Shown one piece after another: positions 44,382 through 54,376 of a DNA stretch of 64,000 nucleotides (within the stretch, counting starts at the first letter, position 1; every line of letters begins with the position of its first letter). A program made the position numbers and the translations under genes. Source of the DNA: Brachycybe producta (lineage: Eukaryota; Arthropoda; Diplopoda; Playtdesmida; Andrognathidae); the NCBI GenBank assembly GCA_036925085.1, contig JAUPFP010000054.1, forward strand, positions 1,054,001 to 1,118,000, given 5' to 3'. The notes under the pieces are model-generated. The model was given only the letters and a program-made list of their open reading frames with translations. It made no database searches and had not been told where the DNA came from.

Positions 44382-45610
44382 TTATTTTTTGCTCGTCTTT
44401 GTTGTGCGATCGAACAAAGTTTTCTTTTGTAGTCCGAGTTTTGCTTGAAAAATGGCTCCGTCGCCTTCGGTCGCTCTCTTGAAAATCAGAAAAAGAAACA
44501 TATTTTCATATTTTTAGTCTTTTGTTTTCTCTGAACCAAAAAAAAAAAAATTAAGACCTTATTAATTTCCATGTGCTGTTCGTAAGTGACTATCTCTTCC
44601 ATCACTTCACCGTCTCCTTTGATCAACCTTTCAAATTAAACAATTTCTTTTATTAAATATTGTTTTTCAGATGAAGGATTCAGTTTGTGCTTTTTATTTA
44701 ACCTGGTTCTTCCTGTATCCGGATCGTAAATCCTCCTCATGACACTCTGTTGTTTATCCCATTCGTCTTTCGTCATCGGTTTCATACTGTGCATTTGCAT
44801 CATCTTCGGATTCGGTCCGATCTCTTCTGTGATCAGAACCGGGTCAGTTTTAGATGAAAAATCGTTCATGATCGTCTTTCGTACTATACCTTCGCTCGCA
44901 TTCTTATTACTCGATTTCTTCTTTGAGTTTGCATCCAAATACGGAAACATTTGCAGTCCGTTTTCTTCTACGTCTTTCGTTTCGTTCTTTTCTGCTTCTT
45001 TTGGTTTCTTTATCCGCTTTGTCTTTGACTTATGACGTCTTTTCTTCGTACTCTTTGTATGCTTCGAACTCTTCTTTTTCCTGTTGTGAGATTTAAAATA
45101 AATTATGTTCGGTTAATGCAATGCGTTTCCTTTGCATGTTTTAGTTGACTTTTTAGTTTCGGGTTCTGAACTGCTACTACTGGAAGTGGATCTGGTTTGC
45201 TTTCGTTTTTTCACACTCTTCGTTCTACTCGTTTCTCGGCTCGACCTTTTCTTTGAATGACGACGATCGTCTTCAGAAGAACTCGAAGATGATGACGAAT
45301 CGGAGGAAGATGATGAAGAAGACGACGATGATGATGATGAGGAGGAAGAGGAAGTTGACCGGCTTCGTCTGTGCTTTTCCCGTTTCTTAGTAGATGCTCT
45401 CAGTTTTGCTTTTCCTTTATGGCCACTACTTGAAGACGACCTGTCACTTCGACGTCTGGATGAATCCCTCCTGTCCCTTGCTCTTGAATGGTCCTTGGTC
45501 CTTGCTTCATAGTGGTCCCTGACTCTGGCTTCTGAGTGGTCTTTAGCCCTAGACTCAGAGTGGTCCTTAACCCTTGTTTCCTTAAGAACACGTCGGCGTC
45601 CCTCATCCAT
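44382..45610 (-). CDS. ARL6IP4: ARL6-interacting protein 4 (SRp25-like)
   Basis: Nuclear-speckle, SR-like protein linked to splicing. Four exons: 45150-45610, 44703-45080, 44558-44627, 44382-44477; 334 residues. The N-terminal half is Arg/Ser/Lys-rich with five imperfect heptapeptide-like repeats (KDHSEAR) and a run of about 18 serines. The C-terminal quarter carries the family signature [49 protein letters not shown] and an [14 protein letters not shown] tail. That last domain makes the assignment; the RS half alone would not. The ATG at 45610 is the first in frame. Head to head with the aldolase 5'UTR exon. Confidence 0.9.
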
Positions 45611-46404
45611 TCTCAATTAACTTAAAACCTATGTTAAGATTAAGAATGTCTATTAATGTTACATCATCCAATGACCAAATCCTTATCCATTGTTTTGATC
45701 CGTTTCTATGGCAAATTATAAGGTTTTTGACCATTCAAACAGGAGGAAAGTTGCCGAAAATAGCGGTTTCGATTATCGATGTAGATCGTTTTATCATTAA
45801 TCTGATACTATCGATATGCTAATTTCTCACGCGGGAAGCGCCGGACGTAAGAAAAAAAAGACAGTTATTATTTAAATTGACTAGACAATGTGGAGAACTA
45901 CAATTAATCTACACAATCACGAGCAATTTAGGCAGTTTACAGAACGGCTACATGTGTGACGCTATCTTGTTGTTTTCTGTATTTTATACTTTGCCTAAAT
46001 TTGCTAATGATTTTGTGAATTTACTTTCAATTTTTCTTTGCATATTATCTAGTAATTGTACGAAATAACTGATAATTCATTTTGGCATTAACAATGGCAT
46101 CAATATACTTTTAAAGAGAACTCCTTGACGCACGAATTCGTGTTCTACATAGCTGAAGAAGCAACGTAAAAGGGTGATCGAAGATGGCGTAAATATACAC
46201 ATTACATACTTTCCAACACTGAAGTCGCCATGGTTGTACACCCACATTGCTTGTAAGATGTAGAGATGTGACGTCATGTTGACATTTTTTGGTTTCTGCG
46301 TTATCTATGAGGTTCTGTAAGGTAGTAGCCGAGGTGAACCAATAAGAACCCTCGTTACAATTGTAAATGCGTTCATCTTCTTCTTTATAAGCTTTATAAG
46401 TGGT
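45611..46404. promoter_or_regulatory. Divergent promoter region ARL6IP4 / aldolase
   Basis: Contains TGACGTCA at 46269-46276 and a TATA-like TTTATAAG at 46384-46401 just before a pyrimidine-rich start region of the aldolase transcript. No exon recognised elsewhere in it. Confidence 0.45.
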
Positions 46405-46505
46405 TCTCCGTTCTTCCTTCCTTCTTTCACTCGTCTTTCGTCAATCCCAGAACCGGTCGATTGTCTGTCATTCTGCAGCTTCTTAGCAGCTCAATATCTC
46501 GATTT
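46405..46505 (+). other. Probable non-coding first exon of aldolase
   Basis: A TATA-like stretch is followed by a C/T-rich leader and a strong donor (GATTT/GTGAGT at 46506). The acceptor at 48730 lies ten bases before the aldolase ATG, giving a 2.2-kb first intron. Confidence 0.5.
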
Positions 46506-47383
46506 GTGAGTATTAAATATACTTTATTAAGCTTAACGGTACTTAATTATATCGTTTTTTATAATTTGTTTAATATTTATAATTGATAAATGATTGCGTT
46601 GTCATTATTTTAAGTGCCACTTTAATGTATTTAATACTGCGAAGGTCATTGAAGGTCGAATTATTTTTAAGAATAATTTTGTACGTTGCGCGCTTACGTA
46701 GCATCCGCAAGTGGTAGTATGAAGTCACTGAATACGTGGTTCATTGCTAACGCAAGCGCATCGTTCATAACATATACGTTAATCGTCCCTCATACGTGCT
46801 AATTTGCATAATATTTTTTTTTTGCGCTTCTTATTAGTCAGTTATTTTTTTTGTAGACGTGAATACAATCTTAGTAATGGTTTAAGATTAAATGTCATTT
46901 GTCTATTGAACATGATGCAATTTGTCCTTTATATTGCTCGTATTATTGAAGATTTCATCGTTTAGTTGTGTCATAGTAGTATATTATGGGGGGGAGGGGA
47001 AAATATATTTGAAGGTGACCTTCACTTTTGACGGTGTCAAATTACCCCCCCCCCCCCCCCCCCCCCCCGCAAACGACTAGAATGACGTCATAGTGCGAAG
47101 TTCTTATCTGACAGTTCACGTTCTGAACGCGATGAGTAGACCTCATTGGTTGAAGTTCGCTAGTGTCTGATGACGTCATCGGATTTCACCTGTTTTTAGG
47201 TTCCGCCTGGATCGTTCGTACATTCTGTTGTGCATCGATTTAGCCAGCGGCGTGACGTCACGTCTATAGATATTAACGTGACGTCACACTTTGTAAGTCG
47301 TTGAATAACGGGAATGTGCAGTACATCACGTGTTGGAACCAAGATGGCTGCCGTTATTCTTTCAGTAGCAAAAATTACACATA

Positions 47384-47560
47384 CATCTGTAGACAGCTTC
47401 AGAATTTCTTTGGTTAAGCCCTTTTATGAGCGTAAGACCTAATATCAACCAATTAGAAATGAAAAGGGCGGGGCATCAGTAACAAACTAATTAGAAATTG
47501 ATGACGCCCATAAAAGGGCGGAGCCAAAGAAATCCTGAAGCTGTCTACAGATGCTTGTAA
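47384..47560. mobile_element. Family M element (decayed termini)
   Basis: ACATCTGTAGACAGCTTCAG and CTGAAGCTGTCTACAGATG pair; the outer ACAGGC ends have decayed to ACATAC / GCTTGT. Confidence 0.7.
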
Positions 47561-47569
47561 AACTACTAG

Positions 47570-47740
47570 AAACTATTAAGTTGTTTAGAAACTAGAAGGG
47601 TAGTTAGAGCTTTTAATTAAAATTTTATTTTAACATGAATTTGAGCTGACCCTTCTAGTTTGTAAAACATATTCAATTTTCTCATCATTTTGCATCTGAA
47701 AGACAGAATAATCTGAATTAAACGTAGCTTGATTTTTTTT
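47570..47740. repeat. Family R element (short)
   Basis: TTTAGAAACTAGAAGGGTAG and GACCCTTCTAGTTTGTAAAA about 60 bases apart. Confidence 0.65.
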
Positions 47741-48189
47741 TGTTTTCTGAAAATGCATTGAGGCTAGAATGACTATTTAATAGTCAAGGTCATAAGGGCA
47801 ATAAAGGTTTAATCAAATTTCTAAAAGTTTACAAACGGAAAACAAAATTTAGCGAATAAAAAGACGCAAAAGAAACGGGGATGAATAAAGGGGAGAAGGG
47901 GGTGAAAAAAAAAAATGAGGATAAAAATGGAGTTGTTTTTCGTCTCGTTTTATTTTATTACGCACCCAGTTGACCTTCAAAAAAAGTGAGAAGGGAGGTG
48001 GAAAGACAAGACAGACGAGTTTTTGTTTTCCCTTTCCTTCCTCCCCTCCCCCCCCCCCCCCTTGTCTCTATCTCCGCCCCAATTTCTTGTGGCATTGAAC
48101 GACCCAACTGTGAAATCTGTGTCAATGACCCACTTTTTAAAACACATCGTTATATCGTGACTTGTTAGTAGTCTTGTTATTAATGCTTC

Positions 48190-48715
48190 GGTTAAGTATA
48201 CATTGAGACAGAGCAAAATTAATAGAAAACTACGTTAGAAACTAGAAGGGTAGCTCAGTCACTTAATGGTGTTGTTTGTTATCTTTCAAAATAAAACTTT
48301 TTATAGTGCCAAAAAAATAAATGAAAAATAACAATCTGCTTAAAAGTTTGGGTTATATTCAAACTCGCATAAAAAGCTTATTTTGAAAGATAACATAAAA
48401 TTACCGTTCAGATGAGTTTTCAACAGCTGATTTTAGAATTCATTGTTCTGCAAAATTAATATAGAAACTGGTAAGTGTTTTAGAAACTAGAAGATGATAG
48501 TATTTTCATATTGCTGTCTTATAAATTTTTATGGCCAAATATTAAAAAAATAACATAGAAAAAGCTTATCTTGAAAGATGAAAATACCCAACAATTGATT
48601 GAGCTACCCTTCTAGTTTCTAAACCACATTCAAGTTTCTCTTCATTTACCTGAAGAAAAAAAATAATCATGGTTCAAGAGGCCCCGTTTACACTTTAAAC
48701 ATTTTAAACTTAAGA
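48190..48715. repeat. Family R elements, tandem or nested pair
   Basis: Two left arms (near 48233 and 48478) and one good right arm (CTACCCTTCTAGTTTCTAAA near 48604), ending just before the first coding exon of aldolase. Confidence 0.6.
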
Positions 48716-48740
48716 TTATTATTTCCGAAGGTTGAATACG

Positions 48741-50736
48741 ATGGCCCACTTCAATTACCTTTCACAAGAACTTCAGGATGAACTTAGTTCGATTGCTCAG
48801 GCGATCGTCGCTCCTGGAAAGGGAATCTTAGCTGCTGACGAGAGCACAGGTTGCAACAAAGACCGTTTCGTTTACAAAGATCTTCGGACGAATGATAAAT
48901 CTCCATTCCCCCCCCCCCCCCCCTCTTGTTTGTTTATAAAAAGCGACCATTGGAAAGCGTTTCGCCGGAATCGGTCTCGAGAACACGGAAGAGAACCGCC
49001 GTCTTTACAGACAGCTTCTGTTTACGGCCGACGATGCCGTCGCTCAGAACATCAGCGGAGTTATTCTTTACGAAGAGACTCTGTATCAGAAGACTGACGA
49101 TGGAACTCCCTTTGCTGAACTCCTGAAGAAGAAGGGAATTATTCCCGGAATCAAGGTGGACAAGGGTGTTGTCACTCTTCAGGGAACGGACGGCGAATCT
49201 ACCACCCAAGGACTTGACGGATTGGCTGAACGATGCGCAAAGTACAAGAAGGACGGATGCCAATTTGCGAAGTGGCGTTGCGTTCTTAAAATCGGAAAGG
49301 ATACTCCTTCACCGCTGGCCATCCTCGAGAATGCCAACGTGCTCGCACGTTACGCCACCATTTGCCAGACGGTGCGTCTTCTTGAACAGCTGATTTTATA
49401 AACACTTTGGTGTTTACTTTTTGGCTTAAAAAGCGTTTCTATTGTTTTTCTTCTTTCTTTTTAGAACGGTCTTGTACCAATCGTCGAACCAGAAGTTCTT
49501 CCAGACGGCGACCACGACTTGGAACGTGCTCAGAAGGTGACCGAGAAGGTTTTGGGAGCCGTCTACAAGGCTCTGAACGATCATCACGTCTACTTGGAGG
49601 GAACTCTGTTGAAACCGAACATGGTGACGGCCGGACAGAGCAGCACTAAGACTTACTCTCACGCCGAAAACGCGAGAGCCACCGTTCAGGCTCTGCAGAG
49701 GACTGTGCCTCCAGCAGTCGCTGGTAACCTTTTTCGCCCTCCTCGCGGACGTATTGAGATCAAACGGCACTCACTTTTGGCTTTTTTCGTCATTTAGGAG
49801 TGACATTCTTGTCCGGTGGTCAATCAGAGGAAGACGCATCTCTGAATCTGAACGCCATCAATCAACACAAAGGTCGTAAGCCGTGGGCTCTGACTTTCTC
49901 GTACGGACGCGCTCTTCAGGCTAGTGTGTTGAAGGCCTGGGGTGGCAAACCGGAGAACGTGAAAGCCGGTCAAGATGAGCTGCAGAAGAGAGCAAAGGTA
50001 ACGAAATGGAGCTCCCGAAATCAAAAACAGGAAATTTGGTTGTTTAGAATTTGTGTGTTCACGTAGCGTTAGCGTCTAATTTTTGCTTTTGTTTAGAATA
50101 TTTCGAATTTGCATCTTGTTTTTTTGTTTTTAGTTTTGTTTTGATTTTTTTATGCTTTCGTAGGCAAACGGTTTGGCCTGTCAGGCCTTGTACACTTCCG
50201 GATGCGTTTCTAGTGCTGCTGCCGTCCAGTCCAATTACGTCAAATCGCACGCTTACTAGAGATTTGTGTCTTCCCGTTCCAAAAACAAAAACCCTTATCC
50301 TGCTTGTTCCGTGTTATGCATTTACTCATTATGGTAGTTAAAAAAATGAAAAAAATTTACATATTCATAATTTCGGTTAATTTAATGGTGGCTTCAATTG
50401 AAAATATTTAAATATCCTATTGAATGAACTAAGTTACCCTTCTAGTTTCAAAGACACTTTTCAAGTTTCTCTTTATTTTTCACCTGAACACAAATAACCT
50501 TTGAAACCACCTTAAGTTGACCAGAAATGTAGTTGCTGCATGCATAATTTATTAATTCCGTTGAAATTTTCAGTTTCTTTTAAATCGAAATTTAAAATTA
50601 ATTGAAATCTTTTTCTTTAAATTTTCAACTTTTTATTTTTCAGGCTAATGGTGACGCTTCTTTGGGACAATACACCGGTGGCCTCAGTGGTGCCGCAGCT
50701 GCCGAAGGTCTCTTCATTAAAGATCACGCATACTAA
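48741..50736 (+). CDS. ALDO: Class I fructose-bisphosphate aldolase with two alternative last exons
   Basis: Glycolytic enzyme cleaving fructose-1,6-bisphosphate. Common exons 48741-48849, 48944-49371, 49465-49723, 49798-49997 encode 332 residues; either of two terminal exons, 50164-50259 (31 residues) or 50644-50736 (30 residues), completes a 363- or 362-residue protein, the usual class I size. Catalytic features: [12 protein letters not shown] (187-189), Schiff-base Lys in [10 protein letters not shown] at about 229, LSGGQSEE, and FSYGRALQ. Both last exons begin in phase 0 with Ala-Asn and end with His-Ala-Tyr, preserving the C-terminal tyrosine needed for full activity; their middles differ ([11 protein letters not shown] versus [11 protein letters not shown]). 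The first intron splits what is usually a glycine codon and yields ADEST-A-TIGKR. Codon use is richer in G/C-ending codons than in neighbours, as expected for high expression. Confidence 0.95.
50395..50520. repeat. Family R fragment between alternative aldolase exons
   Basis: Right arm TTACCCTTCTAGTTTCAAAG with outer CACCTGAACAC; the left arm is missing. Confidence 0.5.
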
Positions 50737-52068
50737 TTAATAACTTGTGACGGTATATTATAAAATAATAGCCTCCTCGTAAGTACCCTTCTTAGCCTCC
50801 CTCCCTTTCGATTGTTGTTCCGTTTAATCACTCGAGTGCGTTAAACATTAGCCCCGGGAGTGAAAATCATTTTTAAATTGTATATTTCGTCGTTTTCTTC
50901 AATTATAATTATTGTTTAAAAGAAAAATTCTTTCCGACACCCAAATGTTAAGAAATTGTCACGAAATGGTTTTTCTTTCTGTCTCTTCCTTCTATTGAAA
51001 TTGGTGCCTCTTCTGTTTTTTAGTCCTTTTTGGGTTGATTGGATTAAAGTGAAACTAAATATGTATCTAAATAAAATATCTAGTTCTCAAATAGAAACGA
51101 AAGCGAATTTCAGTCATTTGTTGATTTTCATGGAAAAAGGAGATTATCGAACTTGTGCGTTAGTCATGTTTACCAGCAACAGGAAGAATTTTGAATTTCT
51201 AGGGAATTTTCATGTTGATAACTTTATCATCATAAAAAGCTTATTTTAAAAGATGTCAACCAAGATATCTGCAATGGAAATTGTTTTAACATGGAAGGGA
51301 CAAGGTTTTTTTCATGTTAAACTAATTTCATGTTAAGAATTTTCAATCTTTTATTCGGTTTGGGGTTCGAAGAAAAAACTATTGCAGCTGAGTAGACTTT
51401 TAATGGTACTCTCGTCAAGGTTCTCTAATTTCGCACTGTGTATGTCTTTATTCTTCCAAAATAAATACGCAAAGGTAACTTAACTTCTAGCGCTGTGGCA
51501 AATAGATGGCGCCATGTTGCCTTGGAGCTAAGCGAGATAAAAGCAATAAATAGAACCTTGAAGAGAGACTATACTCGCTCACCTGGGAAGTTTTTCTCTT
51601 ACTAGTTCCAAAGTTAAAACTACCTTTTTAATGTCATTACATTATTTAGCAGCTACTCTAGTTTCCAAATCGCGTTTTAACTTTTTACTATTGTTCTTAA
51701 AAGGTAGATTAATCAGCATTCAAGATGTGCTTTATTTTTTTTAAGACAGTTTTAACAATTCCAATGTTTTATTTCGAAACATTTACATTTATCGAGGGTT
51801 TATTCTCGTTATATATAAACAGTATTAAAAAAAATCTCTGCAAAAAAGTTTGCAGAATGTTATTCAATTTTAAACATCATGATCTTTTGTTTTCTACGAA
51901 AAGTTCTTTTTCGCTTGTATAATTAATTTAACAGCCGTTTCTTTTTGATGTCTTATTGTGTTGGAAAAACCGAAAAGGAAAAGGCATTTTTTTTTTGCAA
52001 CTGTTCATGTAGGACCTGCAACGTCTACACCATTTGTGTCACCACCACAAGAGATTTAAAAATGGGAA
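50737..52068. other. Intergenic interval aldolase / NCBP3
   Basis: No exon supported. AATAAA at 51070-51075 may serve aldolase. A family R remnant (TTCATGTTGATAAC and AAAAGCTTATTTTAAAAGATG) sits near 51200-51260, and AAATAGATGGCGCCATG near 51500 matches the short motif seen at 34.2 and 40.3 kb. Confidence 0.45.
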
Positions 52069-53974
52069 TCAAACGTCGTCCTGCGAGATCTCGATTAAGA
52101 GCGGCACTTTCGGTTGCCGCGATTGCCGAAGTTTCTCCAGTTTGCTTCTTAGATCGCCAATGACTGACGGTCTACTGAGATCGCGTCCGATGTCATCTTT
52201 CGAAGAATCGTCCCACTGCGGTTGTTGCGAAATCGGCCTCGAACCCAGACGCAGTCGAAGGTCGGACGACTCTGAAGAACAAACGTCACGATTTGTACCC
52301 AACGAGACAGAAAGCTTTTCGTTGCCGATTCTATTTCTCAAATCTCTAGATCCACGACTAGAAATTGTGACCGTCGTAGTTCCAACTTTTGTTTTTTCCT
52401 CTTCGTCATCGGCGTACATTCTCATTCTTGGCCGTTTTAGTTGCTCTATAGGTTTCGTATCTACAAAAAAAAGACACTTGAATTTGACGGTAACAGACTA
52501 GAAAAATCCCGGTTCTACCGAAATCATAAGAATGTTCGATGTCTCTTAACGCATCTTCATCGTCGACAGCATCTAAATCGACGTAACCGCTCGGCTTTCG
52601 ATGAACATCTTTGATCTTTCGTTTCAAAGACGTGCTTATGATACCCTTTAAACCTTTTAATAATATAATGACAAGTTACAATGTCTCGTTTTTAATTGTC
52701 GATATATTTTTTACACCTTTGTAATTGGGATTTCCGTTCTTGAGGTAATACTGGCTCAACTTCTCGGCCCCCTGAATCTTACGATCCGTTCTGTAAGCGT
52801 AACGAAGCAAAAGAAACTTGGCTCTCGGATGTGGAACACCCAATCGCCAGAGGCCCGGAGGAATTGGAACGTCGACGTTGGAAGCGTCAACTTCGATGAT
52901 ATCGTCTTCAATCTCTCCGGCTTCGGCCGGACTATTGTGAGGAGCCGAAGTGTTCGCCTGCTCCGTAGATCTCTGAAATAATAGAATTCAATCGTGATCT
53001 TTATGTAATTTTTTTATTCTATTATGTACACACTCTCTGTTGACCGTCACTGTCGACAGAACTCGACGAACGATGCCTGATGTGAGCCGGAGATGATTCC
53101 ATTTCAACAACATCTACTTTATTTTCATCGTCTGCGTCTACTTCCTGTTGGTCTTCATCATCGACTCGATTTCCTTCTTCTTTGTTTGCAGTCGCTCTCG
53201 AACGTTTCATCGGTTGGCTCAGTGAGATTAGAGCTCTCGCCGGACCCGTCGTATCAAGCCATACGACGTTACCTGCAACAACGGAACAGAAACTTGTAAT
53301 AAAAGATCCCAAAAAGATAAAAATGACATCGTTTACAAGAATGATCGTTAACCCATTCGACGCTAACTGGCCCGCAATCGCTGAAGTAATCGAAAACGTC
53401 TTCGGTGTTCATATCATCAACACCACGTACGTGAAGTGCATCGAGGCGAACTTTACTCGATCCAACGCTTCCCTTAGATCCAAATAATTCGTTGAAATCC
53501 AAGTCCAGGCTATGAAAAATGGCTACAAATGAGAAATGTGTATAACAAAAGAGGGCGACAGGCTAGAGAAAACCTTTTACAAAGTCCTTTGAGTTGTATT
53601 TCTGAGATCGGTTTTAAAGCTGGATTCAGTTCAGTTCCAAACCTCTGAGCTCTGTGTTCCAATCTATCTAAAGTGATCTATTAATTTGACAGAGAAGAAA
53701 AAACAGATAAGAGTTCAATCAACTTGTAATTTTTCTTGCGGTGTTTTGAAAGTGCGTGAAAGAGAAGCCATTTTACAAGGGGACAATTCATTGAACTTAC
53801 ACTTTCCAATAAACTGTCCAATTGAATCACTTCTTCCGTCTTCTGATTAGCTGAACACGTGTCATCCTTGTAATTTGTCAAAGGCGTTGTATCGACAACC
53901 ATCGATTCCACGCAAGAATCCACGAAAATACTATTCTCTCGCTCGGAATTCACTTCATTATCGGAGTTCGCCAT
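52069..53974 (-). CDS. NCBP3: Nuclear cap-binding protein subunit 3
   Basis: Partner of the cap-binding complex in mRNA export. Seven exons: 53801-53974, 53574-53677, 53337-53509, 53034-53272, 52715-52972, 52519-52645, 52069-52460; 488 residues (human about 620). Seen: HRAQRFG helix; the RRM-like core KVRLDALHVRGVDDMNTEDV, then VEWVNDHSCNVVWLDTTGPA, which includes the cap-contacting WLDD/T type motif; acidic low-complexity linker; AKFLLLRYAYRTDRK...SQYYLKNGNPNYKG; SYDFG; MRMYADDEEE; DLRNRIG and RLRLGSRP repeats; and the C-terminal helix SKLEKLRQSRQ...LIEIS. The order matches vertebrate NCBP3 (C17orf85). Divergent from SMPD4 over 402 bases. Confidence 0.93.
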
Positions 53975-54376
53975 CTTTTTTAGACGCATCTGTAAGCACA
54001 TTCTGTTATTCAGCGATTTAGTCAGTTCCATGACATCACAGCCTTACATTTCTATGAATGTGACGTCACTCAGTTGGATAAATCGATGAATAATAAAATA
54101 TGTAGTTTTAATTTGATGCCAGATAACTCACTTGCTGAATCGTTACTTTCCTTCACGTTTATCTTTAATACGTAGTATTTCTCATATTACAGACTTATTC
54201 TATATATATTTATATCGTTTTGTTTATTTATTTATTTTATTTATTCTAAATAAAAAATTATCATTTCATTGTTTAAATAAAAATTATTTATTATTATAAA
54301 TATAGCGTTATTCTTTTTCTTTCTATTATGAATTAAAGTAACTTGACAGCACTGTCACCGCATTTGTTCGAGAAAA
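53975..54376. promoter_or_regulatory. Divergent promoter region NCBP3 / SMPD4
   Basis: TGACGTCA at 54061-54068, 87 bases from the NCBP3 start codon. The rest is AT-rich with TTTATTTATTTATT runs near 54220-54300. Confidence 0.5.

Larger units (their letters stand above)
46506..48730. other. First intron of aldolase, repeat- and CRE-rich
   Basis: TGACGTCA occurs at 47083, 47171, 47253 and 47279. A run of about 24 C follows a G-rich stretch near 47000-47070, and another poly-C tract is at 48046-48061. One family M and two or three family R elements are included. No exon seen. Confidence 0.5.

Noticed and set aside
45250..45370. Simple (GAT/GAA)n repeat as an independent microsatellite
   Set aside because: It is the codon run for the poly-serine tract of ARL6IP4 and stays in frame.
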